64,000 nucleotides of DNA from positions 35,394 to 99,393 of the forward strand of contig JAVBNL010000023.1 in NCBI GenBank assembly GCA_031551515.1. Direction: 5' to 3'. The stretch comes from FLUQ01 sp031551515. GTDB taxonomy: Bacteria; Desulfobacterota; Desulfovibrionia; Desulfovibrionales; Desulfovibrionaceae. A program made the translations under genes and the position numbers. Shown here one piece after another: positions 41,382 through 49,849 of the stretch. Under the pieces are notes generated by a model. That model was not told where the DNA came from. It did not search any database and saw only the letters and a program-made list of their open reading frames with translations. Within the stretch, counting starts at the first letter, position 1, and the number at the start of each line of letters is the position of its first letter.

Positions 41382-42557
41382 ATGCGACGTATCGGCACAC
41401 AAGCGTTCGGCATACGCCTGCCCATCATCTGCCAGGGCGACGATCTGGCCGGCATCGTGGCGGATTCTCTCGCCCAGGCGCTGGATGCGCAAAAACTCAG
41501 CCTGCGCCCCACCGACGTGGTGGGCATTACCGAGGCCATGGTGGCCAAGGCGCAGGGCAATTTCGCTTCCATCGACCATATCGCGGCCGACATCCGCCGC
41601 AAATTCCCCGGCGGCGTGGTGGGGCTGGTCTTTCCCATATGCAGCCGCAACCGTTTTTTGAACATCCTCAAAGGCGTTTCGCGCGGGGCCGACAAAGTCC
41701 ACGTGCTGCTGCAATATCCTTGCGACGAAGTGGGCAACCCCATCATGAACCCCGAAGAGGTGGATACGCTGCTCGACTCCGGCGAGAATTTCTTCACCGC
41801 CAAACGGTTCAGGGAACTGGCTGGCGAATACGGCCACCCCTTCACCGGCGTGGATTATATTTCGCTGTACCAGTCCGTGGGCGCCAATATCGAAGTGCAC
41901 CTGTCAAACGACCCCCGGCGCATTCTCGAACTGACCCGCGACGTGCTGGTGGGCGAAATTCATACCCGCGCGCGCACCAAAAACCGCCTGCTGCACGCGG
42001 GCGCGAACAGCGTCTATGCCCTTTCCGACATCCTGGCGGAACCGGTAAACGGTAGCGGGTACAACCCGCAATACGGCATTTTGGGTTCCAACCTTTCCAC
42101 CAGCGAAGAGTTGAAGCTTTTCCCCCGCGACTGCGAACCGTTCGTGCGTTTGGCGCGTGAAAAAATCGCGCAACGCTGCGGCGTCGCGCCCGAAGTGCTG
42201 ATTTACGGCGACGGCGCGTTCAAAGACCCGCTGGCGGGCATTTGGGAACTGGCCGACCCGGTGGTCTCTCCCGCTTATACCGAGGGCCTGCAGGGACGGC
42301 CCAATGAAATCAAGATCAAATACGTGGCGGATACCGAATGCCAGGGCATGAACGGCGCGGAAAAAACGGCCGCCGTCACCGCCATGATCCGCGAAAAGAA
42401 CCAAAACGCGGGCAAAGAGATCAGCAGCGAAGGCACCACGCCCCGCAACTATGTGGATCTGCTCGGCAGCCTGTGTGACCTTATCAGCGGCAGCGGCGAC
42501 AAGGGCACGCCGGTGGTGCTCATTCAGGGGTATTTCGACAACTACGCGAGCGAATAA
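41382..42557 (+). CDS. CofE-like (coenzyme F420-0:L-glutamate ligase family) protein
   Basis: 391 residues. The N-terminal IGTQAFGIRLPIICQGDDLAGIVADSL and DVVGITEAMVAKAQGNFASIDHIAADIR segments fit the CofE/F420_ligase fold, as does GNPIMNPEEVD later. Authentic CofE is about 250 residues; this protein is longer and belongs to the bacterial CofE-like group found in species without F420. The true reaction is probably another ATP- or GTP-dependent amide ligation. GAAGG lies eight bases before the ATG at 41382. A strong terminator right after the gene shows it is a separate unit from the downstream kinase. Confidence 0.75.
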   Translation: MRRIGTQAFGIRLPIICQGDDLAGIVADSLAQALDAQKLSLRPTDVVGITEAMVAKAQGNFASIDHIAADIRRKFPGGVVGLVFPICSRNRFLNILKGVSRGADKVHVLLQYPCDEVGNPIMNPEEVDTLLDSGENFFTAKRFRELAGEYGHPFTGVDYISLYQSVGANIEVHLSNDPRRILELTRDVLVGEIHTRARTKNRLLHAGANSVYALSDILAEPVNGSGYNPQYGILGSNLSTSEELKLFPRDCEPFVRLAREKIAQRCGVAPEVLIYGDGAFKDPLAGIWELADPVVSPAYTEGLQGRPNEIKIKYVADTECQGMNGAEKTAAVTAMIREKNQNAGKEISSEGTTPRNYVDLLGSLCDLISGSGDKGTPVVLIQGYFDNYASE

Positions 42558-42572
42558 GTGAACAGATGAAGG

Positions 42573-42599
42573 GCCCCGGCGAAAGCCGGGGCTTTTTTT
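42573..42599 (+). terminator. Intrinsic terminator after the CofE-like gene
   Basis: GCCCCGGC and GCCGGGGC arms around a GAAA tetraloop, followed by seven T. Confidence 0.95.
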
Positions 42600-42645
42600 G
42601 CAAACTATGCTTCCGCCCGCCCGACCGGGGTGATAGAGGTAACGC

Positions 42646-43992
42646 ATGTCCACACGCATCATCATTGCCGACGACTTCACCGGGGCGGGCGATTCCGGCA
42701 TCCACTTCGCCCGGGGCGGCGCAAGCACCGCGCTCTTGCTTGATCCCGCCCATCTGGAGCGGGATATGGCCGCGTATGACGCCCTTTCGCTCTCTACCGA
42801 ATCGCGGTTTCTGGCCCCGCCGGATGCGGCCGCCGCCGTGCGCTCTTTGGCCTCCCGCTGCGTCAAGGCGGGCGGGACCATCGCCTACAAAAAAGTGGAT
42901 TCCACGCTACGGGGCAACCTGGGCGCGGAAATAGAGGCCACGCTCGCAGTTTCGGGCCACACGGCGGCGCTGGTCTGCACGGCCATGCCCAAGACCGGCC
43001 GCACCTGCGTGAACGGCCTTCTTTACCTGAAGGGCGAGCTTTTGCACACCACCGAAATCGGCCGCGACCCCTTCAACCCGGTGACCACGTCTTCCGTAAC
43101 CGGCGTCATCGCGGGGCAAACGGCCCTGCGCGCGGGCAACCTCAGCCTTGCGGATCTGCGTTCCGGCCCCGCCGCCCTGCGGGACCGTGTGCGCGGCCTT
43201 TTGCGGGAAGGCTGCCGCGTGCTGGCCGCCGACGCGGAAGAAGACGGCGACCTTGCGGCCCTGGGGACGCTGTTGCGCTTTTCGCTCTCCGGCAACGATC
43301 TGCCGCCGCTTTTGCCCGTGGGCGCGGGCGGCCTGGCGGAGGCTTTCACCGGCGCAAGCGGGCTATCCGGCACTGAAAATATTTCTATTGCGGGTTCCAA
43401 GGGGCTCAGCCCCTTGGCCGGGGCGCGGGGGCAGAGCCCCCGCACTTCCCCTCTTCACCATCCCCCCCGTCCCGTTGGCCGCATGCTGGCCATTGCGGGC
43501 AGCCTGACCGGGATCTCGCGGGAGCAGGCCGACCTGGCTCTCACGAGCGGTCTTTTTCAGCCGCTGGCGCTGGATGTGGCGGCGGGCCTGGCCGACCCGC
43601 GAGCTGTCTGCGCCGCCCTGGTGGAACAGGCCGAAGCCGCAGGAGGCGCGAACTTGCTGCTGCGCGCGTCAAGCGCCCCCGCGGCCCACGACCTGAGCAC
43701 CGACGAAGGCGTCAAAGTCGCCGCTCTGTTCGGCAAAGCCGCCGCCGCCATCTGCCGGGCGGCAAACTGCCCGGTGCTGTATGCCACCGGCGGCAGCACG
43801 GCCGTGGCCGTGGCCGGGGCTTTGGGCATCACGGCGGTTCGGTTGGAAGAAGAGTGCATGCCCGGCGTGGTGCTCAGTTCCTGCGCGGATACCGGGTACG
43901 GCGTGCGTTGGCTGATTTCCAAGGCGGGCGGTTTTGGCGGGCCCGGCGTGTTGCGCGATCTGGCTTCCCGGTTTTCACCCGTATCTTCATAA
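42646..43992 (+). CDS. Four-carbon acid sugar kinase (DUF1537, DtnK/OtnK family)
   Basis: 448 residues. The N-terminal domain starts with RIIIADDFTGAGDSGIHFARGG, the family hallmark, and has AYKKVDSTLRGNLGAEIEA. The C-terminal nucleotide-binding part has LYATGGSTAVAVAGALGITAVRLEEECMPGVV. DtnK phosphorylates D-threonate (or D-erythronate in relatives) at C4. It is followed 10 bases later by a PdxA2-type dehydrogenase, the known partner that oxidises and decarboxylates the 4-phosphate to dihydroxyacetone phosphate. Between residues of about 246 and 278 the chain carries an insertion (GSKGLSPLAGARGQSPRTSP) encoded by a double hairpin of the intergenic repeat type (43397-43443). Frame is kept, and activity may or may not be. 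Confidence 0.88.
   Translation: MSTRIIIADDFTGAGDSGIHFARGGASTALLLDPAHLERDMAAYDALSLSTESRFLAPPDAAAAVRSLASRCVKAGGTIAYKKVDSTLRGNLGAEIEATLAVSGHTAALVCTAMPKTGRTCVNGLLYLKGELLHTTEIGRDPFNPVTTSSVTGVIAGQTALRAGNLSLADLRSGPAALRDRVRGLLREGCRVLAADAEEDGDLAALGTLLRFSLSGNDLPPLLPVGAGGLAEAFTGASGLSGTENISIAGSKGLSPLAGARGQSPRTSPLHHPPRPVGRMLAIAGSLTGISREQADLALTSGLFQPLALDVAAGLADPRAVCAALVEQAEAAGGANLLLRASSAPAAHDLSTDEGVKVAALFGKAAAAICRAANCPVLYATGGSTAVAVAGALGITAVRLEEECMPGVVLSSCADTGYGVRWLISKAGGFGGPGVLRDLASRFSPVSS
43397..43443. repeat. Double-hairpin repeat inside the kinase gene
   Basis: CCAAGGGGCT-C-AGCCCCTTGG (43397-43417) is followed by GCGGGGGC-AGA-GCCCCCGC (43425-43443). This is the same style as the intergenic GC-rich repeats near 5650, 6925, 47700 and 48110. 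It is in frame and in the linker between the two kinase domains. Confidence 0.75.
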
Positions 43993-44002
43993 GGAAAAGT
44001 GT

Positions 44003-45040
44003 ATGCGTTTCAGACCCAAACTCGGCATCACCATGGGCGACCCGGCGGGCATAGGCCCGGAAGTGACGGTCAAAGCCCTGATGGAAAAACATATCTACGA
44101 CATCTGCCTGCCCCTTGTGGCGGCCGTGCCCGCGGTGATGGAGCGGGCCATGCGCGAGATCGTGAAGACCGATTTCGCCATGAACGTCATCGCCTCTCCC
44201 AAAGAGGCCAAAGGCCAATACGGCACCATAGACGTGCTTGATCTCGCGGGCGTGAAGCTGGGACCGGTGACGCTCGGCAAAGTGGACCCGCGCTGCGGGG
44301 AGGCGGCCTTTCGCTCGGTGGAGGCGGTGATACGCCTGGCCATGAACAAGGAAGTGGACGGCACCGTCACCGCGCCGCTGAACAAAGAAGCCATGAACAT
44401 GGCCGGGTGCCATTACGACGGGCATACCGAGATTTACGCCGCGCTGACGGGAACCAAAAACTACACCATGATGCTGGCCGACGGGAAGCTGCGCGTGGCC
44501 CACGTCTGCACCCACGTGCCGTTGGCCAAAGTCAGCTCGCTGATCACTTTCGAGCGCGTGCTCACGGTCATCCACCTGGCGAACGAAGCGTGCAAAAAGC
44601 TGGGCATCGCGGCCCCGCGCATCGGGGTGGCCGGGTTCAACCCGCATGCGGGCGAAAACGGGCTGTTCGGCATGGAAGAGGTGGAAACCATCAGCCCGGC
44701 CGTCAAGGCGGCCCAGGCGGAAGGCATTGACGCGCAGGGCCCCTTCTCGCCGGATACCGTGTTCTGCAAGGCGGCGGGCGGCGGCTATGACCTGGTGGTG
44801 GCCATGTACCACGACCAGGGGCATATTCCGCTGAAAATGCTGAGCTTCAAATATGACGACGCAACCAAAACCTGGTCCGGCATGACCGGGGTGAACGTGA
44901 CGCTGGGCCTGCCCATCGTGCGGTCATCGGTTGACCACGGCACGGCGTTTGAAGTTGCGGGCAAGAACGTGGCCTCGCAGCAGAGCATGGTCAACGCCAT
45001 CGAGTATGGAGCTCTGCTGGCCGGCGGCAGCTCTCAATAG
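44003..45040 (+). CDS. pdxA2: PdxA-family 4-phospho-hydroxyacid dehydrogenase (probable PdxA2)
   Basis: 345 residues. The start is KLGITMGDPAGIGPEVTVKAL. DGTVTAPLNKEAMNMAG, a metal-binding His in GCHYDGHTEIYAALT and the C-terminal YHDQGHIPLKMLSF and TLGLPIVRSSVDHGTAFEVAGK motifs are all diagnostic of PdxA. PdxA proper acts in vitamin B6 synthesis, but pairing with a DUF1537 kinase marks the PdxA2 type, which converts D-threonate/erythronate 4-phosphate to dihydroxyacetone phosphate and CO2. No pdxJ is adjacent. The ATG at 44003 has AAGGAAAAG upstream, 10 bases after the kinase stop. The terminus lies 31 bases from the convergent der gene. Confidence 0.88.
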   Translation: MRFRPKLGITMGDPAGIGPEVTVKALMEKHIYDICLPLVAAVPAVMERAMREIVKTDFAMNVIASPKEAKGQYGTIDVLDLAGVKLGPVTLGKVDPRCGEAAFRSVEAVIRLAMNKEVDGTVTAPLNKEAMNMAGCHYDGHTEIYAALTGTKNYTMMLADGKLRVAHVCTHVPLAKVSSLITFERVLTVIHLANEACKKLGIAAPRIGVAGFNPHAGENGLFGMEEVETISPAVKAAQAEGIDAQGPFSPDTVFCKAAGGGYDLVVAMYHDQGHIPLKMLSFKYDDATKTWSGMTGVNVTLGLPIVRSSVDHGTAFEVAGKNVASQQSMVNAIEYGALLAGGSSQ

Positions 45041-45071
45041 CCTTTTGCTTTATTGAGAGAAAAAATGAACG

Positions 45072-46565
45072 TTATTTTTTGCCTTTCTTTACGTGCGTTG
45101 ACCTGAAATGCACGCGGATGGGCGCGTGCTTGATGCCGAAGGCTTCGCGCAGCGACCGCTCCACATAGCGGCCGTATGAAGCCAGCACCCGCTCTTCGTT
45201 GTTCACGAAAAAGACGAAGGTCGGGGGCGCGCTTTCCGCCTGGGTCATATAATAGAACTTCGCCCGCGCCCCTTTGACCAGCGGGGGCTGGTGCCGGGTC
45301 AAAATGCCTTCGAAGCTGCGGTTCAGCTCCCCCGTGGGGATGCGGCGGTAGCATTCTGTGCGGATGCGCGCCGCCAGGGGCACGATCTTTTTCAAATTCT
45401 TGCCGCTCAAGGCGGAAACGAACAGCACCGGCACGTGCGGGCAGAAAACGAGAGCGTCTTTATAGTCGCGCTCGGCCTCTTTCACGGCCTTGGCGTCCAT
45501 CAGGTCGCTCTTGTTGACCAGCACGATGAACGGGGTGACCCGTTCGCTCAAAAGGTCGATCAGGCGTTTGTCCTGCTGGGAAAGCCCCCCCGGGCCGTCG
45601 ACCACCAGCAGGGTGATGTGGGCCTTGGTGGTGCTTTTGATGGACGAGTTCACGCTGTACCGCTCAACCGTATCAACAACCCGTGAGGGGCGCCGCACCC
45701 CGGCCGTATCCACAAAGGTGCAGGCCACCCCGCCGATCTCGGCGGAAACGTCCACGCTGTCGCGGGTGGTGCCCGCGACGTCGCTGACGATCATGCGCGC
45801 CTCCCCGGCCAGGGCGTTGACCAGGGACGATTTGCCCGCGTTGGGCCGCCCCAGGAAGGCCAGGCGCAAGGGAGTATTTTCGTCTTCCGCTTGCAGAACG
45901 GACACGCTTTCTTCCGCGTCGGCAGCGGAAACGTCGCCGTCCGCCATATCGAAATCTTCGCCCGACGCGTCGTCATCTTCCGGCGGCAGAAATTCGCGCA
46001 TCTCTTCTTCCAGCAGGCGCACGTTGAAACCGTGCTCCGCGGAGCAGGGAATCAGCGGCAGCCCCAGAGCGTAAAATTCCGCCAGCATGCGGTCCGCCGT
46101 TTCCGGGCCGTCCACCTTGTTCACAGCGATCAGGGCCGGTTTACCGCAGCGCCGCACATAGGCCGCAAGATGTTCGTCAAAGGGGGTCAGGCCTTCGCGG
46201 GCGTCGACCACCAGCACCAGGGCCAGAGATTCGGCGATGGCCGCTTCCGTCTGGCGCAATATTTCCGCCTCGAACCCGCGCGAAACGGCCGGGCCTTCGG
46301 TAACGGCGGCGTGCGCGTCAAGGGTCACCCCGCCGGTGTCGATAATGATGAAAGGCTGTTTGCCTTTGCCGCGCACGACCCCTTCCATGCGGTCGCGGGT
46401 GATGCCGGGCATGTCGTGGGTGATGGCCCGGTTGCTGCGGATCAGCCGGTTGAACAGGGTCGATTTGCCCACGTTGGGACGGCCGACCAGCGCTATTTTG
46501 GGCGTGCCGGGCGGCAGGCCGGGTCTGTCGATCAAAGATTTACGGGAAGAAGAACTTTTTTGCAT
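45072..46565 (-). CDS. der: Ribosome-assembly GTPase Der (EngA)
   Basis: 497 residues with two tandem Era-like GTPase domains and a C-terminal KH-like domain, which is unique to Der. Domain 1 has GRPNVGKST and NKVD. Domain 2 has GRPNAGKSS, DTAGVRRPSRVVDTVERYS and NKSD. An acidic linker of about 40 residues separates the GTPase domains (EFLPPEDDDASGEDFDMADG and onward), longer than usual. Der acts in assembly of the 50S subunit and is essential in most bacteria. It is divergent from the rpiR-type regulator gene with a 118-base gap. Confidence 0.96.
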   Translation of the reverse strand: MQKSSSSRKSLIDRPGLPPGTPKIALVGRPNVGKSTLFNRLIRSNRAITHDMPGITRDRMEGVVRGKGKQPFIIIDTGGVTLDAHAAVTEGPAVSRGFEAEILRQTEAAIAESLALVLVVDAREGLTPFDEHLAAYVRRCGKPALIAVNKVDGPETADRMLAEFYALGLPLIPCSAEHGFNVRLLEEEMREFLPPEDDDASGEDFDMADGDVSAADAEESVSVLQAEDENTPLRLAFLGRPNAGKSSLVNALAGEARMIVSDVAGTTRDSVDVSAEIGGVACTFVDTAGVRRPSRVVDTVERYSVNSSIKSTTKAHITLLVVDGPGGLSQQDKRLIDLLSERVTPFIVLVNKSDLMDAKAVKEAERDYKDALVFCPHVPVLFVSALSGKNLKKIVPLAARIRTECYRRIPTGELNRSFEGILTRHQPPLVKGARAKFYYMTQAESAPPTFVFFVNNEERVLASYGRYVERSLREAFGIKHAPIRVHFRSTHVKKGKK

Positions 46566-46593
46566 GCGGGCTATGTACTGTTTCCTTTGTCTG

Positions 46594-46654
46594 TTGTCTA
46601 CGCAAGTTCCCGCCCCCCTTGCGCGATCCGTATTCTGATTGTATCAGTAGACAA
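46594..46654. promoter_or_regulatory. Inverted TTGTCTAC/GTAGACAA sites, candidate RpiR operators
   Basis: TTGTCTAC at 46594-46601 and its exact reverse complement GTAGACAA at 46647-46654 lie 45 bases apart in the der/rpiR divergent gap. Paired operators that allow looping or autoregulation are common for SIS-domain regulators. Binding is inferred. Confidence 0.35.
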
Positions 46655-46683
46655 TTCGCTCTCACCAAATTCCAGAGGACGTC

Positions 46684-47553
46684 ATGCCCAAACCGCCTTT
46701 ACTGCAGCGCCTGTCTCAAGCGGAAGATCTGACTCCCAGCGAAAAAAAACTTGCCACGCTGTTCCGGCGCGAATACCCCCAGCTGGCCTTTGACAACCTG
46801 ACGGATATCGGCGTCAAAGCGGGCGTGGGCAAGGCCACGGTCACCCGGTTTGTGCAGCGCCTGGGCTATCTGAACTTCTACGATTTCAGCAAAACCTTGC
46901 GGGATGAAGTCGTGCAGCACATGGATTCACCCCTGCACCGGCTTTCACGCATGAATCAGGAAGTGACGGAAGCCGCGCCGGACAAGGTTTTTTCAGACTA
47001 TCTCGACTCAGCCATCCGCAATTTGCAGCGGACCAAAGAACTGCATTCGGGCAAAGATTTCGCCACCGCCGTTGACCTTCTGGCCGACGACAAACGGCCG
47101 CTGTTTTTGATGGGCGCGGTTTCCGCCGAAGGGATAATCAGCTATTTCGGGCAGCTGCTCTGCTATTTTCGCGACAACGTCACGGTACTGAACGGCGACG
47201 TTTCCACCATCGCGCACCGCATCACCAAGGTCGATCCTGAAGCGGTATTGCTGACCTTTTCGTATAACCGCTACCCCAAGATCACGGGCAACACCATGCG
47301 GGTTTTTCACCAGGCCGGGTGCCAGACCATTTTGATTACCGAACGCCGGTCCTGCCCGCTCTTGCGCCACACCACGGTGCCCATTTTTGTGGAGGCCGAA
47401 GGGCCGGGCATGCTGAAGAGCCGCTGCTCGGGCATTGCCGCGCTGGAGGCGCTTTTGGCGGCGCTGACGCCGCGCCTGGCCGGGCGTATTTCGCGGCGGC
47501 TGGAATCGATGACCCGGCTGTTTACGGAATTTGACGTCTATTTTCATCAGTGA
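46684..47553 (+). CDS. RpiR/MurR-family regulator with SIS domain
   Basis: 289 residues. The N-terminal HTH_6 domain (LTPSEKKLATLFRREYPQLAFDNLTDIGVKAGVGKATVTRFVQRLGYLNFYDFSKTLRDEV) is typical. A sugar-isomerase (SIS) domain follows, with LFLMGAVSAEGIISYFGQLLCYF and AVLLTFSYNRYPKITGNTMRVFHQAGCQTILITERRSCPL. SIS regulators sense phosphosugars. It may control the DtnK/PdxA2 pair nearby or a distant operon. An imperfect terminator-like hairpin with six T follows at 47555-47586. Confidence 0.88.
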   Translation: MPKPPLLQRLSQAEDLTPSEKKLATLFRREYPQLAFDNLTDIGVKAGVGKATVTRFVQRLGYLNFYDFSKTLRDEVVQHMDSPLHRLSRMNQEVTEAAPDKVFSDYLDSAIRNLQRTKELHSGKDFATAVDLLADDKRPLFLMGAVSAEGIISYFGQLLCYFRDNVTVLNGDVSTIAHRITKVDPEAVLLTFSYNRYPKITGNTMRVFHQAGCQTILITERRSCPLLRHTTVPIFVEAEGPGMLKSRCSGIAALEALLAALTPRLAGRISRRLESMTRLFTEFDVYFHQ

Positions 47554-47554
47554 A

Positions 47555-47586
47555 AGAGCGGTAAAGACCGGCGCTCTCAGTTTTTT
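47555..47586 (+). terminator. Probable intrinsic terminator of the rpiR-type gene
   Basis: AGAGC...GCTCT arms with an inner GGT/ACC pairing, followed by CAG and six T. The stem is interrupted, so strength is moderate. Confidence 0.5.
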
Positions 47587-47597
47587 GGCGAGAGTGG

Positions 47598-47742
47598 TTC
47601 CGGTGAAAAGATATGTTGGCTTTTTAATTTAGTTGGTCCGCCTCCCCGGCGGGGGCAAAAGGAGGGTGGCTTCGCAGCCCCCTCCTTTTGAATCCACCCC
47701 TGCGGCAAGGGGTGGCTGAGCGCCACCCCCTGCACCCCCGCG
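47598..47742. repeat. Left copy of a composite inverted repeat
   Basis: It begins TTCCGGTGAAAAG and continues with TTTTTAATTTAGTTGGTCCGC. A GC-rich hairpin (AAAAGGAGGG.../...CCCTCCTTTT) follows, then a second stem (CCACCCC/GGGGTGG), ending CACCCCCGCG. The order matches the reverse complement of 48103-48234. Confidence 0.75.
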
Positions 47743-48102
47743 TTTCGCATATGGGCAAAGCAAGCGCCCTCCGGCACGATGCGGCAGATTGAACGACTGC
47801 CGAACTAAATGCCCGCCAGCATGATGCGGCAATCAAAGACTATTCTATCTCCGTCGCGATTGCCGCATATCAACCTTGCGCCAAACCGCCTTCAGTTTGG
47901 GCTTTTTCCCCAAACCACTTCCTGAACTTCCGCATATGCCGCCACAAACAGCGTATCCGCTTGCCCGAGGCATGGGTGTGTCGCATAACAAACGCGATGC
48001 CAGCCGCGAAGGCCGTAACAGAATCAACGACGGTCCCTGCGTGCGAAAAGGCGAAACTTGAAAGCGGGATAATGAGGCCGGGAGGGAACAACGCTGGAAG
48101 AG
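47743..48102. other. 360-base segment between the inverted repeats, no recognised gene
   Basis: The segment is AT-richer than the flanking repeats. Short frames exist on both strands, but none has a ribosome site or a family match, and no transposase motif was seen. It may be the inside of a small mobile-type element or the scar of one. With 48235-48371 and the repeats it fills the whole gap between the rpiR-type gene and the porin gene. Confidence 0.4.
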
Positions 48103-48234
48103 GCCCGGGGTGCAGGGGCGAAGCCCCTGCCGGGGGGAGTAGTCCAGAAGAGGGGGCGCCGCCGACCCCTCTTCTGGCCCCCGCCGGGCAGGCGGACCAA
48201 CTCAATCAAAAAACAAGATGACTTTTCACCGGAA
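48103..48234. repeat. Right copy of the composite inverted repeat
   Basis: It runs CCCGGGGTGCAGGGGC, a stem with AAGCCCCTG, then a GC-rich hairpin (CAGAAGAGGGG.../...CCCCTCTTCTG on the minus strand) and GCGGACCAAC. It ends CTTTTCACCGGAA. Read in reverse it aligns along its length with 47598-47742, with outer ends nearly identical. Confidence 0.75.
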
Positions 48235-48361
48235 TGGCCTTCGCCAAACAACAGGGAGTGAAATTCTTATGTAATGGCGGACCAACGACAAAAACAAATC
48301 CCTTTTCCCTACACCGGTGTCGCTCCCGCAAAGAACCGGAAGCAAAATTCTTCTCTTTAAC

Positions 48362-48393
48362 AAAATAAAAACCGGGGGCCTTGCGGCCCCCGG
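48362..48393 (-). terminator. Intrinsic terminator of the porin gene
   Basis: On the minus strand, CCGGGGGCC and GGCCCCCGG arms around GCAA (48372-48393) are followed by TTTTTATTTTG. Confidence 0.93.
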
Positions 48394-48418
48394 CGAAACG
48401 TCCGTCTATATCAGGCAA

Positions 48419-49849
48419 TTAGAAAGAATACTGGATGCCCAGCAGAGCGCCGAAGCTGTCGGTGGTGTTCTTCTGCTGCGGGCCCATATTCATGGTGATG
48501 TAGTTCAGGTCCAGACCGACTTCCAGGTTTTGGTTGACTTTGTAGACACTGCGCAGGTTGAATTCCCAGGCGCTGTCGGAAGACATCAAGAAACCGTCGT
48601 GGGTGCCGGCCAGCTGCGAGTTGTTGTAGAAAATGGACTTCTGGCCGAGGGTTTTGCCGGTGACCCAGCTGTCGCCTTCGTTGGTGCCGCGCATATACAT
48701 GACGCGGGCCAGGTGGGTCAGGTTCTGCACGAAGCTCACGTCTTTGATCTGGAGGCCGATGCCCCACATGCCAAGACCGTTGATGCTGATGGCGCCGTCA
48801 AGACCGCGGGAGTATTTGCCCTGCATGCCGTAAGAGGTCATGAAGAAGCCGTTGTCGTCAGAGACGATGGGCATGGTGCGGCGTTTGTCGGCGTCTTTGT
48901 CGCCGGAAGAATACCAGCCGATGAAGCTCGGGGTACCCCAGGAGAACTTGTACCCGATGTCGGTCGACACGAAGTAGCCCCAGGTGTCGCTATCGCTGCT
49001 GCCGGTGTCCAGACCGCCGACCATGGCGTCAAGCTTGATGAAGAAGGGGTCGATGGCGGGCAGTTCGAAGCTGAAGCCGGCCCACCAGCCGTAACCCTGA
49101 GAGTCGGCTTTGTCGTCAAGGAAAGCACGGCCGCGGCCGGTGCCGTCGCCCACGTTGGTGTGGAAGGCGCTGGCGGCGCCGTTGTTGTAATAGCCGCTGT
49201 CACGGCCGATCAGAGCGCCCATGGCCCAGGGGGTGATGCGGATGGCCTGGGTCTTGATGGGCAGCATGAAGCCGAACATGTCCATTTCGTCGTAAACGTT
49301 ACGGGTGGTGGCTTCGTTTTCGCCGAAGTTGGCGTCGAACGGACGGGCCCAGAACACGGTCAGGCCGACTTCGGGGGTGAACTGGGTGGACACGGTGATA
49401 CCGGCCACGTCAGCGTCCATGACCGGGTTACCGGCCACAACCCAAGGCAGACGCAGCCCCTGGATACCCTGGCGGGTTTTGATCTGGGTGCCGGGGATGA
49501 TCCAGTCGAGGTAAGCGTGCTTCAGTTTGATGCTGTCACGGTCGTCGGCGTCAAGACCGCCGCCGCTACCGCCGCCGCTGCGGCCGAAGTAGTGGTCACC
49601 GAGTTCGAAGTTCAACATGGAGCTCAGGGTTTCAGAAGCGATGAACTGAACCTGAGTGCGCAGGCGGAAGCGGAACATCAGCGGGTCAACGTGCTGGCCA
49701 GTTCTTTCGTTGCTGTACTGGCTGTGGTTGTTGTAGTAGCCGTAAGCGAACTGCCACTGGCCGTTCACTTTCACGTCGATGGCGGCGGCGGTACCCAGGG
49801 AGCCCAGGATGAAGCAGCCGGCCATGATCAGCGTGATCAGTCTTTTCAT
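48419..49849 (-). CDS. Outer-membrane porin, Desulfovibrio-type trimeric family
   Basis: 476 residues with a clear signal peptide (MKRLITLIMAGCFILGSLGTAAA, cleavage near residue 23). The rest is a beta-rich sequence of alternating aromatic strands ending in the outer-membrane terminal motif (GALLGIQYSF, C-terminal Phe). The N-terminal IDVKVNGQWQFAYGYY and LMFRFRLRTQVQFI strands are typical of porins abundant in Desulfovibrio. A Gly/Ser loop with an Asp-rich patch (GGGSGGGLDADDRD) may be a surface or constriction loop. It has a sigma-70-type promoter about 90 bases upstream and a strong terminator, consistent with high expression. It should be a general diffusion channel for anions or small nutrients. 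Confidence 0.92.
   Translation of the reverse strand: MKRLITLIMAGCFILGSLGTAAAIDVKVNGQWQFAYGYYNNHSQYSNERTGQHVDPLMFRFRLRTQVQFIASETLSSMLNFELGDHYFGRSGGGSGGGLDADDRDSIKLKHAYLDWIIPGTQIKTRQGIQGLRLPWVVAGNPVMDADVAGITVSTQFTPEVGLTVFWARPFDANFGENEATTRNVYDEMDMFGFMLPIKTQAIRITPWAMGALIGRDSGYYNNGAASAFHTNVGDGTGRGRAFLDDKADSQGYGWWAGFSFELPAIDPFFIKLDAMVGGLDTGSSDSDTWGYFVSTDIGYKFSWGTPSFIGWYSSGDKDADKRRTMPIVSDDNGFFMTSYGMQGKYSRGLDGAISINGLGMWGIGLQIKDVSFVQNLTHLARVMYMRGTNEGDSWVTGKTLGQKSIFYNNSQLAGTHDGFLMSSDSAWEFNLRSVYKVNQNLEVGLDLNYITMNMGPQQKNTTDSFGALLGIQYSF

Noticed and set aside
47870..48205. 111-codon minus-strand frame inside the inverted-repeat region
   Set aside because: It starts within the repeat, has no ribosome site, and its sequence shows no recognisable domain.
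47555..48371. CRISPR array or insertion sequence
   Set aside because: The repeats are two inverted composite copies, not regularly spaced direct repeats, and no cas or transposase motif is present.
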